Part shown: in pieces, positions 1-11,020 of the stretch
How positions within the stretch are numbered: position 1 is the stretch's first letter
Layout of the letters: each line of letters opens with the position of its first letter
DNA from: Hyaloraphidium curvatum
Lineage: Eukaryota; Monoblepharomycota; Hyaloraphidiomycetes; Hyaloraphidiales; Hyaloraphidiaceae
NCBI GenBank assembly: GCA_025558095.1
Contig: JAIVFI010000016.1
Location: 434,001 to 498,000 of the forward strand
Direction: 5' to 3'
DNA: 64,000 nucleotides
Made by a program: the position numbers and the translations under genes
Notes under the pieces: generated by a model
Told to the model about the DNA's origin: nothing
Seen by the model: only the letters and a program-made list of their open reading frames with translations
The model's database searches: none

Positions 1-997
1 CATAGGCGTCGATCGGTGTCCGGCTCACCCCGTGACCGCGTGCAGCCCCTTGCATCGACGCCGACGGTCCACGAAGTCGCAGGCTACATGCCGGGGCGCA
101 TGGAGTTTGAGCACGAGGCGGAGAACGAGGCCGAGGGTCCCGTCAAGGACATGGTGTTTGACGACCCCGTGGACGGCGACGAGGAGCTCAAGCTGGCCGT
201 GCTGGACATTTACAACGACAAGCTCGCGATACGCGACGAGAGGAAGGCGCTGATCTTCGAGAGGGGCTTGCTGGACTTCAAAAAGATACAGACGCAGGAG
301 CGCCGACGGTCAAAGGAGGAGAAGGACATGATGTTCCGCTTCAGGGCGTTTGCGCGGATGATGACCAAGGAGGACTTTGAGTTTGCGGAGCGGAACTTTA
401 CCAGTGGGGTTGACGGCATTCGAAGGGTTACTCCGCTGACCGACCTCTTGCTTGGCAGCCGAGATCGAGCTTCGCAACCGCATTGCCCAGCTGCAGGAGT
501 GGCGGAGGATGGGCGTGACCACCGCTGCGCAGGGGCTGCAGTACGAGAAGGAGAAGGGTCTTCGGCAGCAGCAGCGGGGCAACGCGGGCTCCCTCATCAG
601 CTCACGCATGCCTCCTCGCCCCATAATTGCCACGCCGGACCTGGGCCAGTTCACCCCGCGCGCCTCTCCCACACCTTCGGCTGTGCTCGCGGCGACCGCT
701 GCCGGCCACAACCGCAGCCGGCCGGCGCCTGCCGCCCTGGACCTCGCCAACGCCGAGGGCCTGGAGCTTCTCTCGGAATCCGAGGTCTCGCTGTGCTCGA
801 TGCTCCGCATCATGCCGCACGCGTACCTCGCCATCAAGGACAAGATGATTTCCGAGTGCCAGCGCCTGCAGGGGCTGCGGAAGCGCCAGGCGAGGGAGCT
901 CATCAAGATCGACGTCAACAAAACGTCGCGGTTGTGGGACTTTTTCCTCGAGAGCCGGTGGATTTACCTGCCGAAAGAGGATTTGGTTCCGACGTAG
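1..997 (+). CDS. ADA2: Transcriptional adaptor ADA2, C-terminal part (5' end outside window)
   Basis: ADA2 bridges the Gcn5 acetyltransferase to the SAGA-type coactivator complex in the nucleus. The frame is open from the first base, so the N-terminal ZZ finger and SANT domain lie outside the window. The visible part begins with the ADA2 middle region (PGRMEFEHEAENEAEG), runs through a long charged helix, and ends in a SWIRM domain (about the last 90 residues, LLSESEVSLCSMLRIMPHAY through SRLWDFF). One intron, 404-458 (55 nt, GTGGGG...CAG, phase 1), joins NFT to TEIELRNRIAQLQEWRRMG, a run typical of the family. Stop is TAG at 995-997. The convergent p24 gene follows after about 165 bp. The assignment is firm for ADA2; exon 1 is incomplete. 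Confidence 0.93.
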
Positions 998-1164
998 CCG
1001 GACTTGGGGGACACATGCGGGAGGGCAGCCGTATGGCTTATTCTTGAACATGGCGGACGCGAGGGAGGGGCTAGGGCACAGTGTAGCTACGGACACGGCA
1101 TCAATGGACGATTTCTGGCGATTTCGGACGGGGTATGGCCGTGGGATGGGGCAGGTACTCGGCA

Positions 1165-1971
1165 TTAAATGCTTCTGCGGACCTCAAAGAACCGCTTGAG
1201 GTAGTAGACCTGCCACAAGCAGACCGCAGTGAGGGTTGCCGACTCGAAGAGAGACCACCACATGACGCGCGAGTTGGTGGACTCGGCAGCTGCAGGGAGT
1301 GGTGTCAATGGTTGCCCACACAAGCCCTGTCGCTCGAGAAACTCACTGGCCTGGTGCGTCCTTTCGCGGGCCATCATGTAGGCCTGCTCGTCGCGGATCG
1401 ACCGGAGCCCGTCGGCCAGCATGCGGATTTCCGATTCCAGCGGAGTCACGGCTGGGGATGCGGAGTGAGTCCGGGCCGTCAAGACGACATTCGGGCAAGC
1501 CCACCGTCCGTGTTGTCTGCCTGCTCCATTTTCATCGAGATCGTGCTGCGCTCGTCCGGGCCCATGACGGAGAACGCGACGGTCTTGTCGCTGACCGACG
1601 ACATCTGGTTGCTGAAGCAGTACGTGTACTTGCCGTCAGTCTCGGCCACCACGCCGTACGTGGCCGTCGATTGCCGAAACACCGAGTACAGCAGCCGGTC
1701 GTCCGGCGAGGACACCTGCAGGGAGCAGTCGGCGTCGGTGCCACGGCCATGTTCCGGGTGAACGCGGCACACCCACCCAAAAGTCGATGTCCAAGCTCCC
1801 GCCGGAGCCGACCTCGAAGCTCAGGTCCAACCGGTCGCCGCGATCCAGCTTGTCCCAGAAGCACTGCTTCTCCTGCGGCCGCAGCTTTATCGAAAACGTC
1901 GAGAACGCGTCGCCGACGCGCGCGAGCCCGAGGAGCGCGGCCGCGAGGAGGGCCAACGCGGCAAAACGCAT
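1165..1971 (-). CDS. p24/TMED family cargo receptor of the early secretory pathway
   Basis: p24 proteins cycle between ER and Golgi and help load COPII/COPI vesicles. The 230-residue model starts at 1971 with a signal peptide (MRFAALALLAAALLGLARVG). A GOLD domain follows, with its two cysteines (EKQCFWDKL and KYTYCFSNQ), then a luminal coiled coil (ESEIRMLADGLRSIRDEQAY), one transmembrane helix, and a short cytosolic tail (YYLKRFFEVRRSI) carrying the diphenylalanine plus basic COP-binding motif. Introns are 1716-1776 (61 nt, phase 0) and 1452-1504 (53 nt, phase 1); both restore the GOLD frame. Exon 3 has a roughly 10-residue insert between the coiled coil and the ESTNSRV motif, flanked by GT and AG 30 nt apart (see findings). 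Stop TAA at 1165-1167. Subfamily not assigned. Confidence 0.92.
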
Positions 1972-2127
1972 GGCCGGCGAGGAATGTGCGCCGCCAGCGC
2001 GTCGCTGGCGTCGCGCTTCCATGGGGCGGGACAACGGTGAACAGGCCTCGTTTGACTGCCACGAGGATGCGCGCACTCTCATCATGCACGCCCGCCTCAA
2101 GTCTTCACATCGATTGATGGAGGAGTT

Positions 2128-4626
2128 TCAAGCCACATGACTGCTACGACTTGGCGGAAGCTCCTTCGGCAGCGCTGGCTGCTTCGTTGGGACGATCCGG
2201 TCGGCTGCTTCACCCATCTGCAGCAACGGAATGAGTCCGATCTTGAGATCCACTTCGCCGATCGCGTCAATCAGGGCCACCGTTTCCGGTGCCAGGTGAC
2301 TCCATTTCTCTCCCTTCAGCCGCGAGATGGCGTGGCCGAGCCCATCCCTGAGTTCGGCGTACTGCTGCATGCTGCGGCACGCGAATGGGACTTCCGCCAC
2401 TGAATGGCCGACAATCGAGAAGTTTGAAATGGTGCAGGCATCATGGTCCTTCCACGCCAGCAGGCGCGACGACCTCAAGATCTTCCATGAGCGGTACTGG
2501 GGGCCCGACCCCGGCTGCGCCGCCGGGAGGACAGTGGGAGTGTCCGTGAGGCTCTTCAGGTAGGTCTCAAGCACAAAGTCCGTCGCCCGATCACGCTCCA
2601 TGCGCTGCCTGTGACGCACGGCGAAGCCGCCGAGGAACCCTGCACGCTTATCCTCGCCGCTCGAGATGTACGACTCCATCAGCTCTGCGATCGCGACATC
2701 CGACATGTTCCTTTCGAACCGCGACCAGTCCGTGTCGCGCAGGCACCTGCGCAGGTGGAACCGAACCAGAGAGGCGATCCTTGTTTCGATCGTTTCCAGG
2801 GCCGAACTTCCAGAAGCGGATTGCAGAGCAGCTTGACGGAAACCTTGCGGAGCTTGCTGAAGCAAGCGGTGAAACAGCCGAACAGCAGAAAGATGGAGCG
2901 GAGAGCTGCCGGGCGAATACATGGGTAGGAACGGATGCAGGTCCGTGGAGATGGGGAAGCCGGTGCCGATTTCCCAGAGGTCGCAGATCATCTCGTCGAC
3001 AAGGATCGAGACGGGCGCAAGGCGGAATGTCCGCAGCTCGTCGAGCAGCATCTGCCGTGGCAGCGGGGAGTGAGCGCAACGATGCGCACAGCACTCACGA
3101 ACTCCTACCTCGCCATTTGTACCGATCTGGGTTGCGAGCAGCCCTCGCAGGTGGTGTAGACCAAGGCAACCGGTCCCTGCGAACGAAAGTCTCAGTGCCT
3201 CCCCGCTCAACCCAAGGTCGGCCGCGCGGTGCAGCTCAAGTTCTGGCAACCAGCGTTCCTCCGTAACAGGTTCCGCTTTCCTGCTCTCCAGGTCCCTGTG
3301 CCAAGTCTCAAGCAGGGCCCGCGCTTCCGGATAACTGCCAGCGTCCGTGTGCCGAACGATTGCAGAACCGATCCCCGTCTCATCGAACAGCCGTACATCG
3401 AGGAAGACGGGGCTCTGAATCAGACGCATGGTCTCTACCACAAACGATGCGATCCATGGCAGCGAAAGCAACGCCGCAGAGTTCCGCAGCACCTCGTCTT
3501 TGCGAGCTTCCAGCACCGGTCGGAGAGCTCCAGAGGTCGCCATGCGTGCAAGGAGACGGATAAGGGTACCAGCTGCTCGCTGCCACTGAGGCGCTTGCGA
3601 AAGATGTTCGACAAGCTTATGAGACTCGGCGATCGCGGTCTCCAGGTGGGTCGCAACATCACGACATGCCAGGAGCGCCAGAATGGTTTGGCAACTGTAG
3701 GCGAGGGTCTCGGGTTCGAAGGGACAGCCGCCCGTGCAAGTCAGGTCCAGCAAAGCGCGAAAGCCGCCTCTGATTCGAAAGTGCTCGACCGTATCGGCCT
3801 CCCGTTGGCAAGCTTGGAGGGCGAGCAAAGCTCTTCGTGCCTGTATTCCGCGCCTGTGAAGGCCTCCGCGATCCACGTCATCCACGATCCCTTGATCGTT
3901 CTTCGCGGAACACCGCAGGGCATCGATGAGGAGCTCGGCTTCAACGTCGGGCGGAGGGCACAAGAGCAGGTGGTCGCCTTCCTTGAGCTGTTGGATGTTC
4001 TGCGGCCGGCGAGAGCGGATTCAGACATGAAGCCGTTCTGTCCCATGAGTCGATCTTCCACCAACCGATCGATCCAGCAGCGGTCGCTCCGCGACGACGG
4101 GAGATTCGAGATCCATGCGGGCTCCATCGAGATCCAGCGTGCCGTTCGGTAGCATTCGGAGGCGCATGTCGGCAAGATCGACGAGGCTTCTCCTTCCGAG
4201 CGCGAGGGAGGCAATGAGCTTGTCCGTGGCCTCGTCCGGCTCCCGGCTCAACGAGCTCCAAGCAAAAGTGCTCGATGTAATGCTTCTCGTAACGTCCACT
4301 TTGCCAGGGATCCCGCTTGGAAAGCTCCGTCCGATGAGCTCCTTGAGCGCGTCCACACCGCGTGCCGCATAGGCGGCGACGGGGAAGTCCACCACTTTGG
4401 ACGGCCAGGGCGGCAAGTGCACATTCACGCGTACTGTTCCTTCTCCTGACGCGCGACCGTGGATAAGGGGCGCCGGGAACGACTGGAGCCGTCGCAGATG
4501 GAGGCCGCCCGGCGAGCTTGAGGAGCGCGAATAGCCGGACGAAACGGAAGGCCGCGGGAGGCCAAGGCCGACCGCCGCATTTCCACGCGTCGGGCTCGAA
4601 TTCGTTCGCGTGAGCGGCGTCTTCAT
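2128..4626 (-). CDS. ELMO/CED-12-like protein (armadillo-ELMO-PH type)
   Basis: ELMO proteins pair with DOCK exchange factors to activate Rac in cytoskeletal remodelling. The 791-residue model (start 4626, the first ATG in frame, A at -3) has introns 4000-4065 (66 nt, phase 0) and 3052-3108 (57 nt, phase 0, GTAGGA...CAG). The second has no in-frame stop and could be misread as coding. An N-terminal Ser-rich segment of about 75 residues precedes a ubiquitin-like/armadillo region. The ELMO core shows GTGCLGLHHLRGLL followed after splicing by GEMLLDELRTF. The C-terminus (EVDLKIGLIPLLQM, then a proline-rich KQPALPKELPP tail) resembles the end of the ELMO PH region and its Pro-rich tail. I recognise the family from scattered motifs only. 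An unrelated helical-repeat protein is the main alternative. Confidence 0.55.
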
Positions 4627-4745
4627 GCTTCGTGAGCGGTTCTCGTCTGTTTCACCGATGCGGTGACTCACCCAACGCTTGATCGGCTTCCGACATGAAA
4701 CAAGAATCAAAAGCTTGAAGCATCTATCTGGTATCAACAGGGAGC

Positions 4746-5890
4746 TTACAAGTCGCTCAATTCCTTGATCGCCCTCGAACAGGTGCTTATGGCGTCGACG
4801 AGCCGGCAGGATTCGTCTAGAGCGCTCGTGTCGCCCATCGGGAGAGGCTGTTCCGCGATGAAAAGCGACAGCGAAGCCAGCCTCGCATTGAGGACATCCA
4901 GATGGTTCGTCAGCGCCTCCCGTGTCGCGCCAGGCGCGGCCGCCTGGCGCATGCTGCCCGGTGCGGGAGGCGAAACGGGGCCGGCGGTGGCGTGCTGCAC
5001 GTCGGAGCGGAGGCGTTTCGCGTCAGGCTGGGCAAAGATCCAGAACACCGCAAGTCAAAGCGACGGCCGGACACCAACCTGCGCAAGCCCGTCCGAAGAA
5101 GCCCGGCGCTTCGACGGCGAAAGCGCGGCCGACGACGCCGCGGCGGCCGGCGGTTCCCGAGCCTCGACGGGTAAAGGAGGCTGTTCTGCCGGCACGTCCG
5201 CTTGCGGCGCCGGCTGGGAAGACTCTGCAGGGTATAGCGTCTCGCAAATGACGCAGAGCTTCTCGCGTTGCCGGTTCCGGATCAGTGGGATCCCGATACA
5301 GTCCGGATTGGTGCACGTGTCGCCGAGCAGCGCCCAGCCGGAAAGCATGCGCTGCCCTATGAGCCGAGCTGCGCGGTCGCTCTGTTCCCTGGCCCGCGTG
5401 GTATCGTACGAAGCAGGTTCGTTCATGTCCTCGTCCGCTCCGCCTTCTTCTGCGTCTCGGGACTCGGGCGCACGCTCCACCGGAACCTCGGCTTCCCCTG
5501 AACGGGCATAACGGTCATGGGCGGTAGCGGACGGGGGTAAACGGGCCCACCTCTCGCTTCGCTCCGCAGCCTCTGCTGGACCGCACCGATCTCCGCCTCC
5601 AACGCGTCCTCTTCGGTCCTCTCGATTCGTGCCGGCGCAGGCGCGCCGCGTCCCGCAGCAGCAGCCGCCAGCGTCTCGCCCGAGTCCCACGCGCTTGCCC
5701 CGGGGGGCACCGGGGCACACAGCGCGCAGAACGCGAACGCCCCGTCCTTCGACCGCATGAGCGGCACCTCGCACCGCGCGCCCCCGCCGCGCGGCCGCCC
5801 GCACTCCGTGTCCGTCATGACCCAGCCGCCCAGGAGGTAGCGGCCCAGCTCTCGGATCGCGCGCTGCTGCCGCGCGTCCTCGTCCTCCAT
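4746..5890 (-). CDS. ZNRD2/SSSCA1 (autoantigen p27)-like protein with two zinc-ribbon units
   Basis: Human ZNRD2 (p27) is a small zinc-ribbon protein linked to tankyrase and mitotic functions; its role here is unknown. The 346-residue model has introns 5498-5550 (53 nt, phase 1) and 5028-5078 (51 nt, phase 0). Two units match the family signature of a short helix with LL(G/S)GW followed by a four-Cys ribbon. Unit 1 has ELGRYLLGGWVMTDTEC and a second Cys pair in FCALC. Unit 2 has LIGQRMLSGWALLGDTCTNP and LCVIC. The family C-terminal helix is present only after unit 2 (exon 3, ending SRAIKELSDL). Start 5890 has a near-perfect Kozak context; two in-frame ATGs upstream (5923, 5926) are alternatives. 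It is divergent from SF3A2 across about 245 bp. Confidence 0.82.
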
Positions 5891-6134
5891 GGCCGCGGCG
5901 GCGCGCTCCACCGGTATTCCCATCATATGGAGAAAAGGAGCGGCCCGTCCGACGCCGGGAAACACGGCAGCGAGACCGAATGGAAGTGCGGTGAACACTG
6001 GTCTCGTCGCGAGCGCTGGCGTGGTCGCGATCAACATTGGAAGGCCCGTGCCTCTCCCATTGCCAAGCAGCCTTACACTCCGAATCCCGGACAAAGGACA
6101 CGGTTCGATTTAGCACAGAGCAGCCGGAGACGCG

Positions 6135-7222
6135 ATGGGTCGGTTCCCGTCTCGCAGCGGCCCCGGCGAGCCCTGACCCCCCCCCCCCCCCCGTTTCCAG
6201 ACTTCCAGAACCGCGCGGGCTCCAAGCCCGGGTCCGGAGGCGTGGCAGGATGGTCCGAGTCGAACGTGGATCGGAGGGAGCGGCTTCGGAAGCTGGCGTT
6301 GGAGACGATAGACCTGGCCAAGGATCCCTACGTGGGCTCGGAACCGCTGCGCAGTTGCGGGACGCTGCTGATTGCTCCCGGTGCCGGTGGGCGTCTTTGC
6401 CCCGAAATGGCACGCCATGCGGTGGCTCTAGTTCATGAAGAACCACCTGGGGAGCTACGAGTGCAAGCTGTGGGTCCCTGCGCGACCAGGAACCGCGGAC
6501 GAGGACTGAAGCACCGTTGCTTTCCAGCTGCCTCACGCTCCACAGCAACGAGGGCTCCTACCTTGCGCACACGCAGGGCAAGAAGCACCAGACCAACCTC
6601 GCCCGCCGCGCGGCCAAGGAGGCCCAGGACCGCGAGCTCAAGGGCGGCGGCCCGCTGCTGCTCGAGATGGCGCGCAAGGTGCCGGCCATCATGCCCAAGA
6701 AGAACGCGGTCAAGATCGGCCGGCCCGGGTACAAGATCACCAAGATCCGGGACCCGCTGACGAAGCAGATGGGGATGCTGTTCCAGGTCATGTACCCCGA
6801 GATCGGGGAGGGGGTCAAGCCGCGGCACCGGTTCATGAGCGCGTACGAGCAGAAGGTCGAGGCGCCAAACAGGGCGTACCAGTACCTGATTTTTGCAGCG
6901 GAGCCGTACGAGAACGTGTCATTCAAGCTGCAGAGCCGGGAGGTGGACAACTCGGAGGGGCGCTTCTGGACGCACTGGGACCCCGGTGGGTCTGCGGCTG
7001 AGGTGGCGTCGTCGAATTGAAGAAGTTGATTTGGTGGCGACAGATTCCAAGACCTTCTCGCTGCAGTTCCTGTACCGCGCGGAGCCGCGGCCGGGGGTCG
7101 GCGGCTTCGGACCTTCCCCGTACCAGAACCTCGCGCCGCCGATGATGCGGCCCCCGATGGCATTGCCGGGGAATCCGCTGAACCCTTTCGTGCCCAACGC
7201 GCCGTCGCCGTATGGACAGTGA
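6135..7222 (+). CDS. SF3A2: Splicing factor 3A subunit 2 (SF3a66/Prp11)
   Basis: SF3A2 is part of the U2 snRNP and is needed for pre-spliceosome assembly. The 269-residue model has five exons. The first coding exon is only ATGG (6135-6138); the rest of MDFQNRAGSKPGSGGVAG lies after a 62-nt intron (6139-6200) whose 3' end holds a long C-run. Further introns are 6332-6431 (100 nt), 6470-6527 (58) and 6986-7043 (58). Conserved runs include ESNVDRRERLRKLALETIDL, the matrin-type C2H2 finger (YECKLCLTLHSNEGSYLAHT, then GKKHQTNLARRAA), GRPGYKITKIRDP and PRHRFMSAYEQKVEAPNR. The proline-rich tail is short (about 50 residues), unlike the long repeat tail of vertebrates. All phases agree. Confidence 0.97.
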
Positions 7223-7411
7223 CGGGCGTGCCGGGTTAAGGACTGATACCCGCCGAGGTTGCGATAGATACCCCTTTGTCTCATGGCACTGAACGTTCAA
7301 TGCACCACTACCCACGGACCCGGACGCCAGCAATGCCACAAAAACCCCGCCGCCCGCCGCGCAAAGTCTCGGAAGAGTCCTTTATCGGTGGGAGGTATTG
7401 TACACGGCCGA

Positions 7412-8107
7412 TTACGCAGCGTTCTTCGGAGCGTCCGTGGCCTTGATCTTCTTCCCGTCCTGCAAGCAACGGAGGTGAGCATGGACCTCGCCACGAGTCG
7501 GCGTGCTCGGAACGCACCTTGAACCTCGGGCGAGCGGGCGGCGCGCGGTTCTTCCGGCCCTCGCGCGAGCGCACACGCACGACGTGGGAGTGGATGGCGC
7601 ACGAGACGCAGTACTGCATCTTGATGTACAGCTTGGGCAGTGCGTACTCTGACATACGGACCCGTGTGAGCAGAGGCGAGGCGGAGAGCTCCCCGGCAGT
7701 AACCCACCGGCAAAGACCGAGGCCTCCGAGATATCCCTGACGGCGGCCTGCTCCACGATGTTCCTGATCACGAAGCGCTTGATGGCCTTGTCCTTGGGGA
7801 CGCAGCGCGCGCAGTTTGAGCAGCGCACGGCGACGACGTGCCCGCGCCCGCTCTTGTTGCGTCCGCCATTCCGCCGCTTCTTGGTCTGCGCGGACGGCGG
7901 AGAGATGGTCACAGGCTGTCCCCTCCAAGCAGTGGCCCGCCCGCTGCCCGCAGCCGTCTCCCGTCCGCAGCCGACGCGCGCCCGACCCGGTCGACCCCCG
8001 CACCTCCGCGCCGGGCCGCAGCAGCCCTCCGGTCCCCGTTCCGCACATCGCACCCTCCCGCACCGCAGTCTGCCGGCCCCCGTGGCCCTCAGGCCAACAC
8101 GCACCAT
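7412..8107 (-). CDS. RPS26: 40S ribosomal protein eS26
   Basis: eS26 sits at the mRNA exit channel of the small ribosomal subunit. The 119-residue protein has four exons. Exon 1 contains only the ATG (8105-8107), followed by a 219-nt intron (7886-8104), the longest in this window. Then come introns 7649-7707 (59) and 7460-7517 (58). The family core is near-identical to other eukaryotes: [16 protein letters not shown], the zinc-binding [56 protein letters not shown]. Stop TAA at 7412-7414. A first intron directly after the start codon is common in ribosomal protein genes and often carries regulatory sequence. Divergent from the muskelin gene across about 250 bp. Confidence 0.97.
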   Translation of the reverse strand: MVRVGLRATGAGRLRCGRVRCAERGPEGCCGPARRCGGRPGRARVGCGRETAAGSGRATAWRGQPVTISPPSAQTKKRRNGGRNKSGRGHVVAVRCSNCARCVPKDKAIKRFVIRNIVEQAAVRDISEASVFAGGLLPGSSPPRLCSHGSVCQSTHCPSCTSRCSTASRAPSTPTSCVCARARAGRTARRPLARGSRCVPSTPTRGEVHAHLRCLQDGKKIKATDAPKNAA

Positions 8108-8360
8108 CTTGGTCAAGGAGTTCCGAGGTGGTGTGTGCAAGGGCTTGCACTTTGTTTGGGGCCCGAACTCAAGTCGGGGTTTGGCAACCCAAGGAGGCGC
8201 CGCGGGACCGGGGACCCGACACTCCCAAACAGCCGCTCTCATGGGCGGCACCGGCAGCGGGGGCGCGGCGGGACAGGCGGCGGGCGAAGATCGCGCCCCG
8301 CGCCCCGCCGCAAAGCCGCTGAAGCGGTCGCTGCACGGCGCAGGCCGCCCCGCCGCCGCC

Positions 8361-10931
8361 ATGGACGTCGACCCCGCGCCCGCGCGCCTGCCCTCCACGC
8401 CCACAGCCCGCCTCAAGTACGCCGTGCACGGCTTCTCGTCGTACGCCGCCGCATACCACCCGCGCCACATCCTGCACAACAAGCCCGGCGACCAGTCGTC
8501 GCGCTGGGCCTCGGCCACAAACAACCACAACCAGTTCGTCACCGTGCGGCTGGACCGCATGGCCGTGGTGCAGACAATCACCTTCGGCAAGTTCCACAAG
8601 CCGCACGTGTGCAACCTGAAGGAGTTCAAGGTCTACGGCGGCGTGTCGCCAGAGGGCATGGTCGAGCTGCTGCATGGCGGCCTGCGCAACGACCCGGAGC
8701 CGGAGACCTTCTCGCTCAAGCACAAGGTCGACGACGTGGTGTTCCCGTGCCAGTTCATCAAGATCGTGCCGCTGGTGTCGCACGGCGGCAACTTCAACTT
8801 CTCCATCTGGTACCTGGAGCTGCGCGGGATCGCCAACCCTGACATCGTCAAGGCGTGCCACACGCAGTGGATCAGCGTTGGTGCTTTGTGCCGCGGTGTT
8901 TCCGGCCGGGCCCGTGACGCGCGCCCGCCCGCAGCACCGCGAGAACCAGCTCTACCGCCTCTGCCTCAAGCACTTCCGGCAGCGCAACTTCCTCGAGGCC
9001 TTCGGCGCGCTGCAGTCGGCCACGCAGCTGCAGCTCGAGGACCCCATGCTGACGGAGCTGCACCGGCGCCTGGTCATCGGCGGCGACTTTGTGGGGGCCG
9101 AGGAGCTCATCGTCAAGGCCAGCGAGAAGAACATCTTCCGGGACTGGATCGTGAGCAGCCCGTACCAGCCAATGTGGAAGAAGGTCCACCCCGCCGGTGG
9201 GTGTCGCGGTCATCTTTGGAAGGGGCGGGACGGGTTTGGACGGTTTTGCCCCGCAGGGCCGGACGCACCGTGCCAACGCGGAGGCCACCAGATGTGCATC
9301 GACGTCAACGAGAGCAAGCTGTACCTCTTTGGCGGCTTCGACGGCCAGCGTGATCTCGCGGACCTCTGGATGTTTGACATTGCTTCCCAACGCTGGACCT
9401 GCCTGTGTCCCAACACCGAAGCGTGAGTACTGAGCTCGCCGTGCCTCGAGGGAGCGCCGTCCAAATACCTCCTCGCCCAGCGTTGGCGGACCGTCCGCAC
9501 GCGCCGTGCACAAGATGGTCTACGACCAGGCGACCCAGCAGCTCTACGTGCTCGGCCGATATGTCGTGCCGGACGCCAACTCGTCCTGGGATTGCGATTT
9601 CTGGCGGTACGACGTGCTGACGGGCCAGTGGTTCCTGATCAGCGAGAACACAAAGGTGGGATCTGCTTGTCCTTTCCGTTGCCGCGCTTTTGACGGTGCC
9701 CTGCAGAACGAGGGCGGCCCGGAGCTCATCCACGACCACCAGATGGTGATTGACTCGGAGAACCAGATGATCTACCTCTTCGGGGGCAAGATCCAGGGCC
9801 CGAGCCTGGCCTCGGACACGCGCTACTCCGGGTTCTACTCGTACGACATCACAAACAACCACTGGACCCTCGTCTTTGACGACGACTCCCTCGGCGACGG
9901 CCAGGTGCAGCTCAAGGGCCGCAGCGGGCACTCGATGCTCTTCGACCCGGGCATGCGCGAGATCTACATCTTCGCCGGTCAGCGCCAGAAGGAGTGCCTG
10001 GCCGACATCTACGTGTACGACATCGACAACGGGGTCGTGCACGAGGTCACGCGGGACTTTTTCAAGCAGGGCGGGCCGGACCCCGGCTTCACGGACCGGT
10101 CGACGATCGACCAGTCCGCGGGGGAGATCTACGTGCTCACGGGCCTGCTCAAGGAAAAGACCACGTCCGAGGAGGTGGTCAAGAGCTCCTTCTGGGTGTA
10201 CAACATGCACAAGGAGGCCTGGACAAAGGTGTACCAGAACGACAACATGGGGCCCGAGACGTGGACGGTCGCGCAGGACACGGAGCCGTGCCCGCGGTAC
10301 GCGCACCAGATGGCGTACGACCCCGTGCGCAAGTGCCAGCTGCTGTTTGGCGGCAACCCGGGCGATCCCGTCAACACCAGCGCCCGCTTGGACGACCTGT
10401 GGGAGCTCTGGCTGTTGCGGTGGGTCTGCGGTCGGCAACACCTCCTGTGGAGAGGCCTCACCTTTCGTGCCGCAGACCAACGATGGCGGACATTGTGCGG
10501 AGATGCCGCTTCTACATCCGGCGCCAGCACTTCCGGGAGCTCTGTTCGTCCAAGGACTCGTTCAAGGCCCTGCGCTACCTGCAGACGGAGATGAACGAGG
10601 TCGTGGACCACACGAACGAGGAAGAGGCGCGCGAGTTCCAGGAGCTCACGCAGCACCTTTTCGCCTCGCCGGCCGGCGCGGGCGAGAGCGGCGCGGGGGG
10701 GATGATCGGGGCCTCGAAGGACAAGGGGAGGCGCAGGGTCGGGCAGCCCGTGGAGAAGGAAGGTGCGTGGCTGCTCCCGCTGGATACATCCTGTCGTTCG
10801 CTCAAGGCATTGATGCAGATCCGACCGCGGAAGCGCACCGGGAACGGACGGAGCTCTACGAGAAGCTGTTAGAATTTTTCCCGCCGAGCATGAAAGAACC
10901 GCAGGAGCACCTGCTGGATCTCCTGCCGTGA
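8361..10931 (+). CDS. MKLN1: Muskelin (discoidin-LisH/CTLH-kelch), CTLH E3 ligase subunit
   Basis: Muskelin is a kelch-repeat subunit of the CTLH/GID ubiquitin ligase and a cytoplasmic scaffold. The 743-residue model (human is about 735) has seven exons, with introns 8877-8934, 9197-9256, 9423-9480, 9656-9706, 10420-10475 and 10763-10818 (51-60 nt). Two of these are multiples of three without stops and easily missed. Order: discoidin domain (residues about 15-165, [35 protein letters not shown]), LisH/CTLH helices ([18 protein letters not shown]), six kelch-type blades (for example [29 protein letters not shown]), and the muskelin C-terminal segment ([15 protein letters not shown]). Start 8361 has a strong Kozak context and matches the human N-terminus; 8241 is an in-frame upstream ATG. 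Confidence 0.96.
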
Positions 10932-11020
10932 CAAACGATTGAGATTTATTGCTTCTGTCGTCGGGATACCCTCCGAATACTGTACATAGACGGAAAAGAA
11001 CGGATAGGCTCGATCACTCG

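Noticed and set aside
6178-6192. Poly-C run as a special element
   Set aside because: It lies in the pyrimidine tract of the first SF3A2 intron, just before the CAG acceptor, which explains it.
9197-9256. Continuous coding through muskelin exon 2-3
   Set aside because: The 60-nt stop-free segment starts GTGGGT and ends CCGCAG, and muskelin homologues lack these residues; it is an in-frame intron.
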